From Marinospirillum sp. (GTDB lineage: Bacteria > Pseudomonadota > Gammaproteobacteria > Pseudomonadales > Halomonadaceae), in contig SKOQ01000230.1 in NCBI GenBank assembly GCA_007119985.1, positions 1-13,325 on the forward strand: a stretch of 13,325 nt of DNA, written 5' to 3'. Numbering within the stretch: the first letter of the stretch is position 1; every line of letters begins with the position of its first letter. This document shows, piece by piece, positions 6,672-13,325 of this stretch. Both the position numbers and the translations under genes were made by a program. The notes under the pieces are model-generated. The model ran no database searches. It was not told the DNA's origin and worked only from the letters and a program-made list of their open reading frames with translations.

Positions 6672-8138
6672 ATGATGTCTATTCCACCCTCACTCGGACT
6701 TAAAGACCCCAGCTTATTGCGCAGTGCAGCTAAAATTGGCGACCAATGGATCACGGCAGAAACCACCTATGCAGTGATCAATCCTGCCACGGGCGTAGAA
6801 CTCACCCAGGTTCCTAGCCTTGGCGCATCAGCGACTGAGGCCGCGATCCAAGCAGCACAAGCGGCTTTAGAGCCCTGGAAGCAACGCACCGCTAAGGAAC
6901 GCGCGGATTTACTGAAACGCTGGTTTGCACTGCTGATCGAGCATCAAGAAGACCTTGCGCGCATCATGACGCTAGAACAAGGCAAGCCCCTGAAAGAAGC
7001 CCGAGGCGAAGTCAGCTATGCCGCTTCTTTCATTGAATGGTTTGCTGAGCAGGCCAAAAGGGTGCAGGGCGAGGTGCTCCCTGGCCCTCAGGCTGATAAG
7101 CGCTTGATGGTGCTGAAACAGCCCGTCGGTGTGGTCGCCGCGATTACACCCTGGAACTTCCCTGCCGCGATGATCACGCGCAAGGCCGCTCCGGCTCTTG
7201 CCGCAGGCTGCACACTGGTGATCAAACCAGCATCACAGACACCGCTGACGGCGTTGGCCCTGATGGAGTTGGCGGATCGCGCTGGTTTTCCTCCGGGGGT
7301 GATGAATGTCATCACAGCCGATAGCGAGGCCGCGAAAGAGGTTGGCACCACCCTCTGCGCCAGCCCTCTTGTACGCAAACTCTCCTTTACTGGCTCCACC
7401 GCCGTCGGCATCCAGCTGATGGCGCAGTGTGCACCCACGCTGAAAAAACTGTCGCTGGAACTCGGTGGTAACGCCCCCTTTATTGTCTTCAACGATGCCG
7501 ATCTGGATGCCGCAGTAGAAGGCGCACTGATCGCCAAGTATCGCAATGCGGGACAAACCTGTGTCTGTGCCAATCGCTTCTATATTCAATCCGGCGTCTA
7601 TGAAGCCTTTGCAGAGAAGTTTGCCACCGCCGTGGCTCAGCTGAAAGTCGGCGATGGACTCGATCCAGACACAGATCTTGGCCCGCTGATCAACCAGCAG
7701 GCTGTTGACAAGGTGAATGACCATCTTGAGGATGCCTTGGCACAAGGCGCACAAATCTATAACACCCCTGCCAGCTGCCGCGCACCATTTATGGCACCGG
7801 TGATTCTGACCGAAGCTCAGTCCACCATGCGTGTTGCGCGTGAAGAAACCTTTGGCCCCCTCGCCCCCTTGTTTCGTTTTGATGATGAGGCAGAAGTCAT
7901 TGCACTGGCCAATGCGACCGAATTTGGACTGGCGGCCTACTTTTATGCCCGCGATTTGAGCCGCGTCTGGCGCGTTGCCGAGGCACTAGAATATGGTATG
8001 GTCGGCATCAATACGGGATTGATCTCCAATGAAGTCGCTCCCTTTGGCGGGATCAAATCTTCAGGTTTAGGCCGTGAAGGTTCAACGCATGGCATTGATG
8101 AATACTTAGAAATGAAGTATCTCTGCCTCAGCATCTGA
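6672..8138 (+). CDS. gabD: Succinate-semialdehyde dehydrogenase, NADP+-type
   Basis: A 488-residue cytosolic aldehyde dehydrogenase that oxidises succinate semialdehyde to succinate, the last step of the GABA shunt. It aligns in order with E. coli GabD as I recall it, including LARIMTLEQGKPL, SYAASFIEWFAE, ITPWNFPAAMITRKA, FGPLAPLFRF and EYGMVGINTG. Catalytic residues are visible: oxyanion N162, general base E263 (LELGGN), nucleophile C297 (GQTCVCANR). C299 next to it matches the second cysteine implicated in redox control of some SSADHs. K185 and S188 in KPASQTP lie where E. coli GabD contacts the NADP+ 2'-phosphate. Length is normal. AGAGG precedes the ATG by about 9 nt; the adjacent ATG at 6675 is an equal alternative. 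No gabT or gabP is next to it; a methyltransferase gene follows after 19 nt. Glutarate-semialdehyde dehydrogenase activity is possible. Confidence 0.92.
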   Translation: MMSIPPSLGLKDPSLLRSAAKIGDQWITAETTYAVINPATGVELTQVPSLGASATEAAIQAAQAALEPWKQRTAKERADLLKRWFALLIEHQEDLARIMTLEQGKPLKEARGEVSYAASFIEWFAEQAKRVQGEVLPGPQADKRLMVLKQPVGVVAAITPWNFPAAMITRKAAPALAAGCTLVIKPASQTPLTALALMELADRAGFPPGVMNVITADSEAAKEVGTTLCASPLVRKLSFTGSTAVGIQLMAQCAPTLKKLSLELGGNAPFIVFNDADLDAAVEGALIAKYRNAGQTCVCANRFYIQSGVYEAFAEKFATAVAQLKVGDGLDPDTDLGPLINQQAVDKVNDHLEDALAQGAQIYNTPASCRAPFMAPVILTEAQSTMRVAREETFGPLAPLFRFDDEAEVIALANATEFGLAAYFYARDLSRVWRVAEALEYGMVGINTGLISNEVAPFGGIKSSGLGREGSTHGIDEYLEMKYLCLSI

Positions 8139-8157
8139 TCAGCACAAGGATAAAAAG

Positions 8158-8970
8158 ATGAACAGCCACTATGCCGATGCCCATCTGCCGCAGCGCTTGC
8201 GCGAGGCGCTGGAAGCCGAAGGCCTGAACCCTCATCAACTGACACTGGATGATCTGGCGCCACTGGATCAACTGCATGTGGGGGGACGGCGGGCGACCCG
8301 CCAGCTGATTGAGGCGGTTGGGCTCAGTGCGCCGGCCCAGGTGCTCGATCTGGGCTGTGGCACGGGTGGCAGCAGTCGCCTGCTCGCCCATGAGTATGGC
8401 TGCCAAACACTCGGGGTGGATATCACACCGGAGTTTATTCAGGTTGCCGAACAGCTGACCGCCGCGACGGGGCTGGCATCCTGCTGCTCTTTTGTCTGCG
8501 CCGATGCAGCACACCTGCCGCTGGCCGAGGCGAGCTTTGATTATGTCCTCTGCCAGCATAGCCTGCTCAATATGCCCGATCTGACCCCTGTACTGGCAGA
8601 GATTCACCGTCTGCTCAAGCCAGGTGGCCAACTGCTGTTGCATGAGGTTGTGCAGGGCGAGAACACCGAACCCCTGTTGCTGCCTGTCCCTTGGGCGCGT
8701 CAGGCTGAGCAGAGCCATCTACTGACACCCGAAGCCCTCTACCAGCGGCTGCTGCAAGCTGGACTGGTGCAGGATTATCATCAAGATATCAGCGCGGCGG
8801 CGACGGCCTGGCGCAGCAAGCATACGCAACGTGAAGCTCGCGGTCAGGCCGGTATCTTGACTCCGCAGCTGATTTTTGGGGCTGATTTTGTGCAGATGGG
8901 GCGCAATCTGGCGGAGAATCTGCGCTCTGGGCGGGTCAGGCTGATTGCCGCCGCCTGGCATCGCCCCTGA
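8158..8970 (+). CDS. Class I SAM-dependent methyltransferase, substrate unknown
   Basis: A 270-residue soluble protein with a Rossmann methyltransferase domain (about 55-165). Motif I is VLDLGCGTG (62-70), the ribose-binding acid is D88 in LGVDIT, the adenine-side acid is D116 in CADAAHLP, and the post-motif loop is LLKPGG (152-157). N-terminal to it, LDDLAPLDQLHVGGRRAT (30-47) forms the helical cap seen in UbiE-like and glycine/sarcosine or phosphoethanolamine N-methyltransferase-like enzymes. The C-terminal 90 residues vary among such enzymes and probably shape the substrate pocket. AAGGA lies about 8 nt before the ATG, and the gene begins 19 nt after gabD, so the two are probably co-transcribed. 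The DQLHVGG segment suggests a small metabolite substrate rather than DNA or protein, but that is inference. It ends 23 nt before the convergent gspN. Confidence 0.82.
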   Translation: MNSHYADAHLPQRLREALEAEGLNPHQLTLDDLAPLDQLHVGGRRATRQLIEAVGLSAPAQVLDLGCGTGGSSRLLAHEYGCQTLGVDITPEFIQVAEQLTAATGLASCCSFVCADAAHLPLAEASFDYVLCQHSLLNMPDLTPVLAEIHRLLKPGGQLLLHEVVQGENTEPLLLPVPWARQAEQSHLLTPEALYQRLLQAGLVQDYHQDISAAATAWRSKHTQREARGQAGILTPQLIFGADFVQMGRNLAENLRSGRVRLIAAAWHRP

Positions 8971-8982
8971 AACTCAGCAGAA

Positions 8983-9010
8983 CCAGCGGATCGCTACCAA
9001 CGTCCGCTGG
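8983..9010. other. Perfect 8-bp inverted repeat at the methyltransferase/gspN convergent junction
   Basis: CCAGCGGA (8983-8990) and TCCGCTGG (9003-9010) enclose a 12-nt loop that contains the gspN stop codon (8994-8996). It begins 13 nt past the methyltransferase stop. Neither side carries a U-run, so it is not a classical intrinsic terminator, but it is the only hairpin I see at this convergent junction and could protect 3' ends of both mRNAs. Confidence 0.4.
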
Positions 9011-9758
9011 CCTGCCCTTGAAACCCCTGCTCCAAGCCGGGCGTCTGGCTGGGAACACTGCGCCAACGCAAAAGAGACATCCAGCTCAGCAACGGACTGG
9101 CGGTATCCAGATCCGCCTGCCCCTGAAAGCGCCATTGCTGCGCCAGCAGGCTGCCTTCCAAGGTGAGGCGATGCTGATCCTCAACCGCACGCAGCTGCCA
9201 GTACAGCTCTTGCACATCCGCGCAATCGGCTTCAAAAAACACCGCGCCTAGATCCAGTTGCAAAGGCGCCAGCAGCTGCAACTCACCCTGCCAGTGGCCT
9301 TCCAGCCCGACACAACTGGCCTGTTGCCAGTTGGCCTGTAACGCCAAGTGACCATTCAACCGACCAGCCAGATCCAGCCCTGCTCCCTGAGGCAGCGCAC
9401 GCAGATCACCCGCGCTCAAACCAAGATCCATACGGCCCCAAGGTGTGGCACTCAGCTGAGCGTGCCAAGCCGCCTCCTCGCCAAGCGTGGCCTCAAAGCG
9501 CGGATTCAGCAGCACCAAGGACAGTAGCGACCAGCGCCAACCAAGCTGATCAAGGCGCCAATCCTGCCAATGTAGCTGTTCAATACGACCTTGGCCGAGA
9601 TGCCCTGTGACGCCAACAAAGCGTAATTCGGGCCAGCGGCTTTCAAGTTGATGGGTGATCCACACCGCTGGGGTTTGATAGACCAGCGCCAATAGAAAAA
9701 AAACGCTGAGCAGCATCCCACTCAGGCTCACCCAGAGGGCTTTTTTGATTCGCTTCAT
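8994..9758 (-). CDS. gspN: Type II secretion system protein N
   Basis: A 254-residue bitopic inner-membrane protein: short basic N-terminus (MKRIKK), one membrane helix (about 8-28), and a periplasmic, beta-rich domain. The pattern VGVTGHLGQGRIEQLHWQDW followed by a W-L-L core (GWRWSLLSLVLLNPRFE) is typical of GspN. GspN occurs in only some T2SS operons and is reported to be dispensable in a few systems, so its exact role is uncertain. AGGAG lies 7 nt before the ATG. It is the last gene of the cluster, 13 nt after gspM, and converges on the methyltransferase gene. Tryptophan is strikingly frequent (16 of 254 by my count). Confidence 0.82.
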   Translation of the reverse strand: MKRIKKALWVSLSGMLLSVFFLLALVYQTPAVWITHQLESRWPELRFVGVTGHLGQGRIEQLHWQDWRLDQLGWRWSLLSLVLLNPRFEATLGEEAAWHAQLSATPWGRMDLGLSAGDLRALPQGAGLDLAGRLNGHLALQANWQQASCVGLEGHWQGELQLLAPLQLDLGAVFFEADCADVQELYWQLRAVEDQHRLTLEGSLLAQQWRFQGQADLDTASPLLSWMSLLRWRSVPSQTPGLEQGFQGQASGRW

Positions 9759-9771
9759 CCATCCGCTCCTG

Positions 9772-10212
9772 TTATGGAAAGGCCACCAGCTGCACGCGCA
9801 CTTGCAGAGGCTGACCTTCTAAGGCGACACTGGTCCAAAGCCATCCCTGCTGCTGCGCCCAGTTCAACACGGCCTCAACCTGCTGGGGCCGCTGGACTTG
9901 GCCAGACACCTGCCAACCTCCATCCTGCTCAAGCACCTGGGTCTCACGCCAACCTTGTTCACGCAGCAGCAAGCGCCAGCGATCTGCTGTCATCGGCTGC
10001 ACGGGGCGGAGATGGCGCTGTGCCTGCTCAGCCAATAAGTCCAGCGCCTGAGGCGAGGCATCTAGGGTATGACTGGTTTGAGGCCAGCGCAGATTCAACT
10101 GCCCAACAAGCAAATACAACACCAGCAGCAGGGCGAGCGGTCCACCCCAGCGCAACAAGGCCTGCTCACGCGGTGCGCGCTGCTGCCAGAATTCCTGCCA
10201 CACTCTTAACAT
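9772..10212 (-). CDS. gspM: Type II secretion system protein M
   Basis: A 146-residue bitopic inner-membrane protein of the T2SS assembly platform, which partners GspL and stabilises it. It has a short cytoplasmic N-terminus, one membrane helix (about 23-41, GPLALLLVLYLLVGQL), a helical linker, and a small periplasmic domain (about 70-146) whose WQVSGQVQRPQQVEAVLNWA and VRVQLV segments fit the ferredoxin-like fold of GspM. Size is normal for the family. Identification rests on architecture, on a W..FWQQRAPREQALL opening similar to that of GspM proteins, and on its place between gspL and gspN. Glutamine (about 24) and tryptophan (about 10) are unusually frequent. Spacing to gspL is 16 nt and to gspN 13 nt. 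Confidence 0.85.
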   Translation of the reverse strand: MLRVWQEFWQQRAPREQALLRWGGPLALLLVLYLLVGQLNLRWPQTSHTLDASPQALDLLAEQAQRHLRPVQPMTADRWRLLLREQGWRETQVLEQDGGWQVSGQVQRPQQVEAVLNWAQQQGWLWTSVALEGQPLQVRVQLVAFP

Positions 10213-10228
10213 TGCCTACCTCTTGCGA

Positions 10229-11371
10229 TCATTCAAAGTGCCACTGACCTTGCGCCTGCTGTTCAGCAAACTCCCAGCGGCCACCTAAGGCTTCTAGTTC
10301 TCTGCGCTGATCTTCTTGCACGCCTTGCAGCCCAATACGCAATCCCTGCGCATCCGCTTGCCAAGCCACCAAGCGCCAACTGGATTGCTGTGCGAGTTGC
10401 TGCGCAATGGGCTCCCAGAGGCTCAAGGCTTGATGCTGGCGTTCTCGCAGCTGCTGTACGGCTTCTAGGCGCTGCTGTAAATCAAGACGGGCCTGCTCCG
10501 GCGTTCTCATCGAGACATCCAGCAAGGGAGCCAAGGGTGTACGCCAATCCTGCGCAGGTACAATCGCCGCCGTAGCCCAAGGCCAGAGACAGGCGGCCAA
10601 CAGCCAAGGGGCGAGCGGCCTGATTTTTTGCCAAGGCCAAGAACGCCACTGCTGACACCACTGCGCGCCCATCTGGGGTCGCCATAAACGAAATAAGCGA
10701 GAGGGCAAGGCCGCATCCAGAGCCGACCAGCTCTGCTGATCCAGCACCTGTGTCTCGATGGGTGGCTCGGTCTCCAGCGCACGCAAAAAGCCAGCTTGCT
10801 GCGCTAATAAGGACTCACACTCTGCAGGAAAGGAAATCGCGGCTTCGGGCTGGCCCGTCACCAAAAAACGCCGCTGACCCCATTCAATACGCCAAGGCGA
10901 CCTCGCGCCCAGCGACTGATGCCAATGGCTTAAAGCCAGCGACATGGGCAAGGCCCCCTGAATGCGCAGCTCCAGCGCATCCAGACGCTCTTGCCAAGCT
11001 TGCCGCTGCTCTCGTGACCAGCTCAGCAATAAGATTTCTCGCCCCTGGCGCTGCCACACATGATGCTCAAGGGCTTCCAGCGGCTCAGCGAGTTCATCTT
11101 CGATCAACAAGGGCGCTTCCTGCGGCTTGACGCCAGGTGGCAGGGTCAGCCGATCCACGCGCACGGCCTTCAGATCAAGCAGCACGAAGGTTGGCCAAGT
11201 CGACACCCTAGGCCCTCGGTCATGAAGATCGGCCAGATCCAGCGGCTGCAAGCGGCCAGCCTGCGCAACCCAGAGCTGGTCTTCTGCCGTCTCCTGCCCC
11301 AGATAGAGCAGATAATGGGGCTGATGCTGCTGTGTTCTTAGTGCCGGCCGCAGCCAACGGTGACTGAACAT
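10229..11371 (-). CDS. gspL: Type II secretion system protein L
   Basis: A 380-residue inner-membrane platform protein that binds the GspE ATPase with its cytoplasmic domain and GspM in the periplasm. Residues about 18-225 form the actin-like cytoplasmic domain; APLLIEDELAEPLEALEHHV matches the characteristic LLED-LA-H region of GspL. One membrane helix lies at about 252-272 and is itself rich in Trp (PWLLAACLWPWATAA). A coiled segment follows (about 292-318), then a small periplasmic ferredoxin-like domain to the C-terminus. I start at the ATG at 11371 because GAGG lies about 8 nt upstream and it begins 10 nt after the gspK stop; the frame is open for 24 more codons upstream but these overlap gspK. 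Tryptophan reaches about 24 of 380 residues. Confidence 0.88.
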   Translation of the reverse strand: MFSHRWLRPALRTQQHQPHYLLYLGQETAEDQLWVAQAGRLQPLDLADLHDRGPRVSTWPTFVLLDLKAVRVDRLTLPPGVKPQEAPLLIEDELAEPLEALEHHVWQRQGREILLLSWSREQRQAWQERLDALELRIQGALPMSLALSHWHQSLGARSPWRIEWGQRRFLVTGQPEAAISFPAECESLLAQQAGFLRALETEPPIETQVLDQQSWSALDAALPSRLFRLWRPQMGAQWCQQWRSWPWQKIRPLAPWLLAACLWPWATAAIVPAQDWRTPLAPLLDVSMRTPEQARLDLQQRLEAVQQLRERQHQALSLWEPIAQQLAQQSSWRLVAWQADAQGLRIGLQGVQEDQRRELEALGGRWEFAEQQAQGQWHFE

Positions 11372-11381
11372 ACTGCTTTCC

Positions 11382-12452
11382 TCATTCGACAACCTGATCG
11401 ACCAAACTCTGCCGTCCATCCACTGGCCCCCAGCGCCGCGCATAAATCCGCGTTTCCGCCTGAGGGCTCAGATAGAGATCCGCTTCAAAAACCAAATCGA
11501 TATCATGCAGTTGCATCTCTATTTGTAAACGATAAAAATCACTGACCAGCATCAAGCGCCCGCTGACACGACTCTTCCACTGAGGGTCCTGAGCGGCTGC
11601 CGTGTTCAGCGCTGTCCAAAAATCATCTAAACTGGTGTAGCCCACATCTGGGCGCTCACTCCACCAGCTCTGGAGTTCAACCCAGCTGACCTGCCCTTCC
11701 ATAACCGACCAGAGCAGAAATAAATCTGCCTCGGCCAGATTATTGACATTCAGACGCAGCGCGTTTGAAGGCAGCTGACAGAGACTGGCAGGTAACTGCG
11801 CCAGACGCTCGCGCGAGGCCGGCCAGATCAGATTCAGCTCGGATAGATCGGCCAGCGGCTGGTTGGCCGCCACCCGCGCAGGCTCCGCCATCAAATACTG
11901 CCCTGTCTCCGCGCCCCACTCCAGCACTTGGCTATCGGCATCCACCCAATCGCGCACACGATCTAAAAACACCTCCGGCGACCAATCCAGCTGCCACGCC
12001 TCCTGCTGCCGCAACTGCTCCAAGTACAAGCGCCAAGGCAGCAGCTCAGGCAGATCAGCACTGGCCGCATCACTGGTGATACCCGCCAGATGATTCAGAT
12101 TCATACAGGTGCGTAGATCCTTCACCTGCAAACTCAACAGGCCTTCATCAACCGGATAGGCCAGAGGCTCGCCCCGCAAGGTGGCCCACCAGCGCGGCTG
12201 CTCTCGTAGACGGCCATCCGTCAGTACCTGACGCCCTAAAGCCTCTGCCCCCAGAAGATAACCCCAGCCCTGCTGCTGCAGCGCTTGAATTTCCATCAGC
12301 GCCAGATCCTGACGTGTCTGCTGTTGCAGCTGGACGAGTAGACTGGTGACCACCACCAAAACCAGCAGAACAGCGAGCAAAGCCACACCGCGCTGCTGGT
12401 CGGCACGCGGTATCAGACGAGAACAAGCTCTTTGGCTGGATTGCTGGATCAC
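11382..12452 (-). CDS. gspK: Type II secretion system minor pseudopilin K
   Basis: A 356-residue minor pseudopilin that caps the pseudopilus together with GspI and GspJ. The prepilin peptidase site is QQRG|VALLAV with cleavage after G22. Mature position 5 is Ala, not Glu, as expected for GspK. The hydrophobic helix runs about 23-40. The large GspK-specific domain contains the conserved RDWVDAD stretch (about 167-173) and two cysteines (C116 in TCMNLN, C225 in SLCQLP) that probably form the family's disulfide. Length is typical. The start is GTG; its GTGA overlaps the gspJ stop by 4 nt, indicating translational coupling, and no other start lies between it and the cleavage site. The 22-residue leader is longer than most. 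Confidence 0.93.
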   Translation of the reverse strand: MIQQSSQRACSRLIPRADQQRGVALLAVLLVLVVVTSLLVQLQQQTRQDLALMEIQALQQQGWGYLLGAEALGRQVLTDGRLREQPRWWATLRGEPLAYPVDEGLLSLQVKDLRTCMNLNHLAGITSDAASADLPELLPWRLYLEQLRQQEAWQLDWSPEVFLDRVRDWVDADSQVLEWGAETGQYLMAEPARVAANQPLADLSELNLIWPASRERLAQLPASLCQLPSNALRLNVNNLAEADLFLLWSVMEGQVSWVELQSWWSERPDVGYTSLDDFWTALNTAAAQDPQWKSRVSGRLMLVSDFYRLQIEMQLHDIDLVFEADLYLSPQAETRIYARRWGPVDGRQSLVDQVVE

Positions 12453-13111
12453 GGCGTTTCATCCAAAACTGGGGGACCGCGCAACACGATCCATTCAGGG
12501 AGCAAGATAGGACGTTGATAAACCGCCTCTTGCCAAGTCAGCTGCAGACGCAGCGCACGCGGCAGCTCTTCTGGCAAATTGCGCTGCCAAGCCCCCTGAT
12601 GAAAGAAGGTCCATTCCACCTCACTCACACCGTCCAGCTGATCAACCAGCTGCCAAGGCGCGGCATCAGCCAGATCGAGCCAGCCATGACTTTCCAAACG
12701 CAACTGCTGTTCCTCTGCCAGCCAGCGCAGACGCCAGACGCGCAGGCGAGTGGCATAGTCCTGCAAGGGCAAGACCCACTGGCCTGCACTGACCCATTGC
12801 AAGCTATCCTGCTCGACCACCAGTGCCTGCTGATGCGGACGCCCAAACTCATGCGGAAAGCGCACCACGGCCTGATTCAGCTGACGATCGACGCGCTGCA
12901 CAAAGCTGACCAGTTGATCAACGCCCTGAGTGCGCCTTTGCGTTAGCTGATCACGCGCATCGATCACCTGCGTCAGCAAGAAGGTCAGCGCGACACCCAA
13001 GGTGGCCAGTAGAGCCAGCGCAACCAGCACCTCCAGCAGCGTAAATCCCTGCTGCACGCCTTCAGTGGGGCGGCCTGGCTGACCAGCGTGGCACTTCTGC
13101 ATGGCCGGCAT
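12449..13111 (-). CDS. gspJ: Type II secretion system minor pseudopilin J
   Basis: A 220-residue minor pseudopilin of the pseudopilus tip. The processing site is QQG|FTLLEVLVALALLATLG, cleaved after G22, with the conserved Glu at mature position 5 (E27) and N-methylated Phe expected at position 1. The mature domain shows the GspJ pattern: FVQRVDRQLNQAVVR, WRLRWL, and VEWTFF...LPRALRLQLTW near the end. Its ATG overlaps the gspI stop by one base (TAATG), so translation is coupled. A second in-frame ATG at 13102 would shorten the leader by three residues and cannot be excluded; neither has a strong Shine-Dalgarno sequence. The 3' end overlaps the gspK start by 4 nt. Confidence 0.93.
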   Translation of the reverse strand: MPAMQKCHAGQPGRPTEGVQQGFTLLEVLVALALLATLGVALTFLLTQVIDARDQLTQRRTQGVDQLVSFVQRVDRQLNQAVVRFPHEFGRPHQQALVVEQDSLQWVSAGQWVLPLQDYATRLRVWRLRWLAEEQQLRLESHGWLDLADAAPWQLVDQLDGVSEVEWTFFHQGAWQRNLPEELPRALRLQLTWQEAVYQRPILLPEWIVLRGPPVLDETP

Positions 13112-13325
13112 TAGGGCTGCCCCACAAAACCAGAAACACGGGCTAGAGTCCGCGTGCGGGCGGCCTCCATACCCACTTCAATATCCAGACGGCGCAATCG
13201 AGGCGCGGGCGTGCCCTGCACCTCAATACGCCAATAGCAGATAAAATGGCCTTGCGGCTGCTCGCCCTCTTGCGTGCCCAGATCTGGCCACTCAGTGGCC
13301 AACTGTTGTTCTACCAAGAGACTGG
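13111..13325 (-). CDS. gspI: Type II secretion system minor pseudopilin I, C-terminal part (start beyond window)
   Basis: The frame is open to the right edge of the window and gives about 71 C-terminal residues; the pilin-like N-terminus and start lie outside. The visible part, EWPDLGTQEGEQPQGHFICY followed by WRIEV and then RRLDIEVGM...LARVSGFVGQP, matches the GspI pattern of WP-LG-GE, an aromatic-WR-EV strand and a final LAR-L-GF. GspI joins GspJ and GspK in the tip complex that starts pseudopilus assembly. The TTG at 13317 is an internal leucine codon, not a start. The gene ends in TAA, overlapping the gspJ ATG by one base. Upstream gsp genes (C-H) would be expected to the right. Confidence 0.88.
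   Translation of the reverse strand, partial: SLLVEQQLATEWPDLGTQEGEQPQGHFICYWRIEVQGTPAPRLRRLDIEVGMEAARTRTLARVSGFVGQP

Noticed and set aside
7088..7754. Two long antisense ORFs across gabD
   Set aside because: They are mirror frames of a well-conserved gene with no homology signal or ribosome-binding site.
9774..10247. 157-codon plus-strand ORF opposite gspM
   Set aside because: Ala/Pro/Arg-rich translation typical of the complement of a Leu/Gln-rich gene; gspM on the other strand fits the operon and family architecture.
13111..13317. Complete 68-residue gene starting at TTG 13317
   Set aside because: The frame stays open to the window edge and the sequence is the C-terminal part of GspI, so the TTG is internal.

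Overview
The window looks like an ordinary chromosomal segment from a Gram-negative gammaproteobacterium. The evidence is an RND efflux operon, a type II secretion (gsp) operon and a proteobacterial-type UraA and GabD. The gene content would suit an Oceanospirillales- or Pseudomonadales-like lineage, but the sequence alone does not fix the genus. I see no insertion sequence, phage gene, CRISPR array, tRNA or rRNA.

Layout, left to right. (1) Positions 1-273 hold the 3' end of a uracil permease gene (+), closed by a hairpin terminator that also has a U-run in the opposite direction and so can end the operon to its right. (2) Positions 450-5285 (-) are a three-gene efflux operon: TetR-family repressor, periplasmic adaptor (MFP), RND inner-membrane pump. 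No outer-membrane channel gene is present. (3) Positions 5286-5598 are a divergent regulatory region with a good sigma-70 promoter toward the right, a plausible promoter toward tetR with a perfect inverted repeat in its spacer, further inverted repeats, an imperfect duplication of promoter-proximal sequence, and a strong hairpin in the tetR leader. (4) Positions 5599-6015 (+) encode a small cysteine-free LRV/HEAT-like repeat protein, followed by a strong terminator. (5) Positions 6138-6671 are a long AT-rich intergenic region with two perfect, inverted DnaA boxes plus near-matches. (6) Positions 6672-8970 (+) are gabD (succinate-semialdehyde dehydrogenase) followed 19 bases later by a class I SAM-dependent methyltransferase. 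(7) Positions 8994-13325 (-) are the distal part of a T2SS operon, gspI(partial)-J-K-L-M-N in transcriptional order, tightly packed with overlapping start and stop codons.

How the genes work together. The TetR protein most likely represses its own operon, and perhaps the divergent LRV gene, and responds to a pump substrate; the adaptor and pump would recruit a TolC-like channel encoded elsewhere. GspI, J and K are minor pseudopilins that cap the T2SS pseudopilus. GspL and GspM belong to the inner-membrane assembly platform that couples the GspE ATPase to the pseudopilus. GspN is an accessory inner-membrane protein. GabD makes succinate from succinate semialdehyde; no gabT aminotransferase is beside it, so its metabolic setting here is open.

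Most noteworthy: the DnaA-box cluster, the palindrome-rich divergent promoter region with its leader hairpin, and the marked tryptophan/glutamine enrichment of the T2SS proteins. Nothing here is clearly a new biological system.
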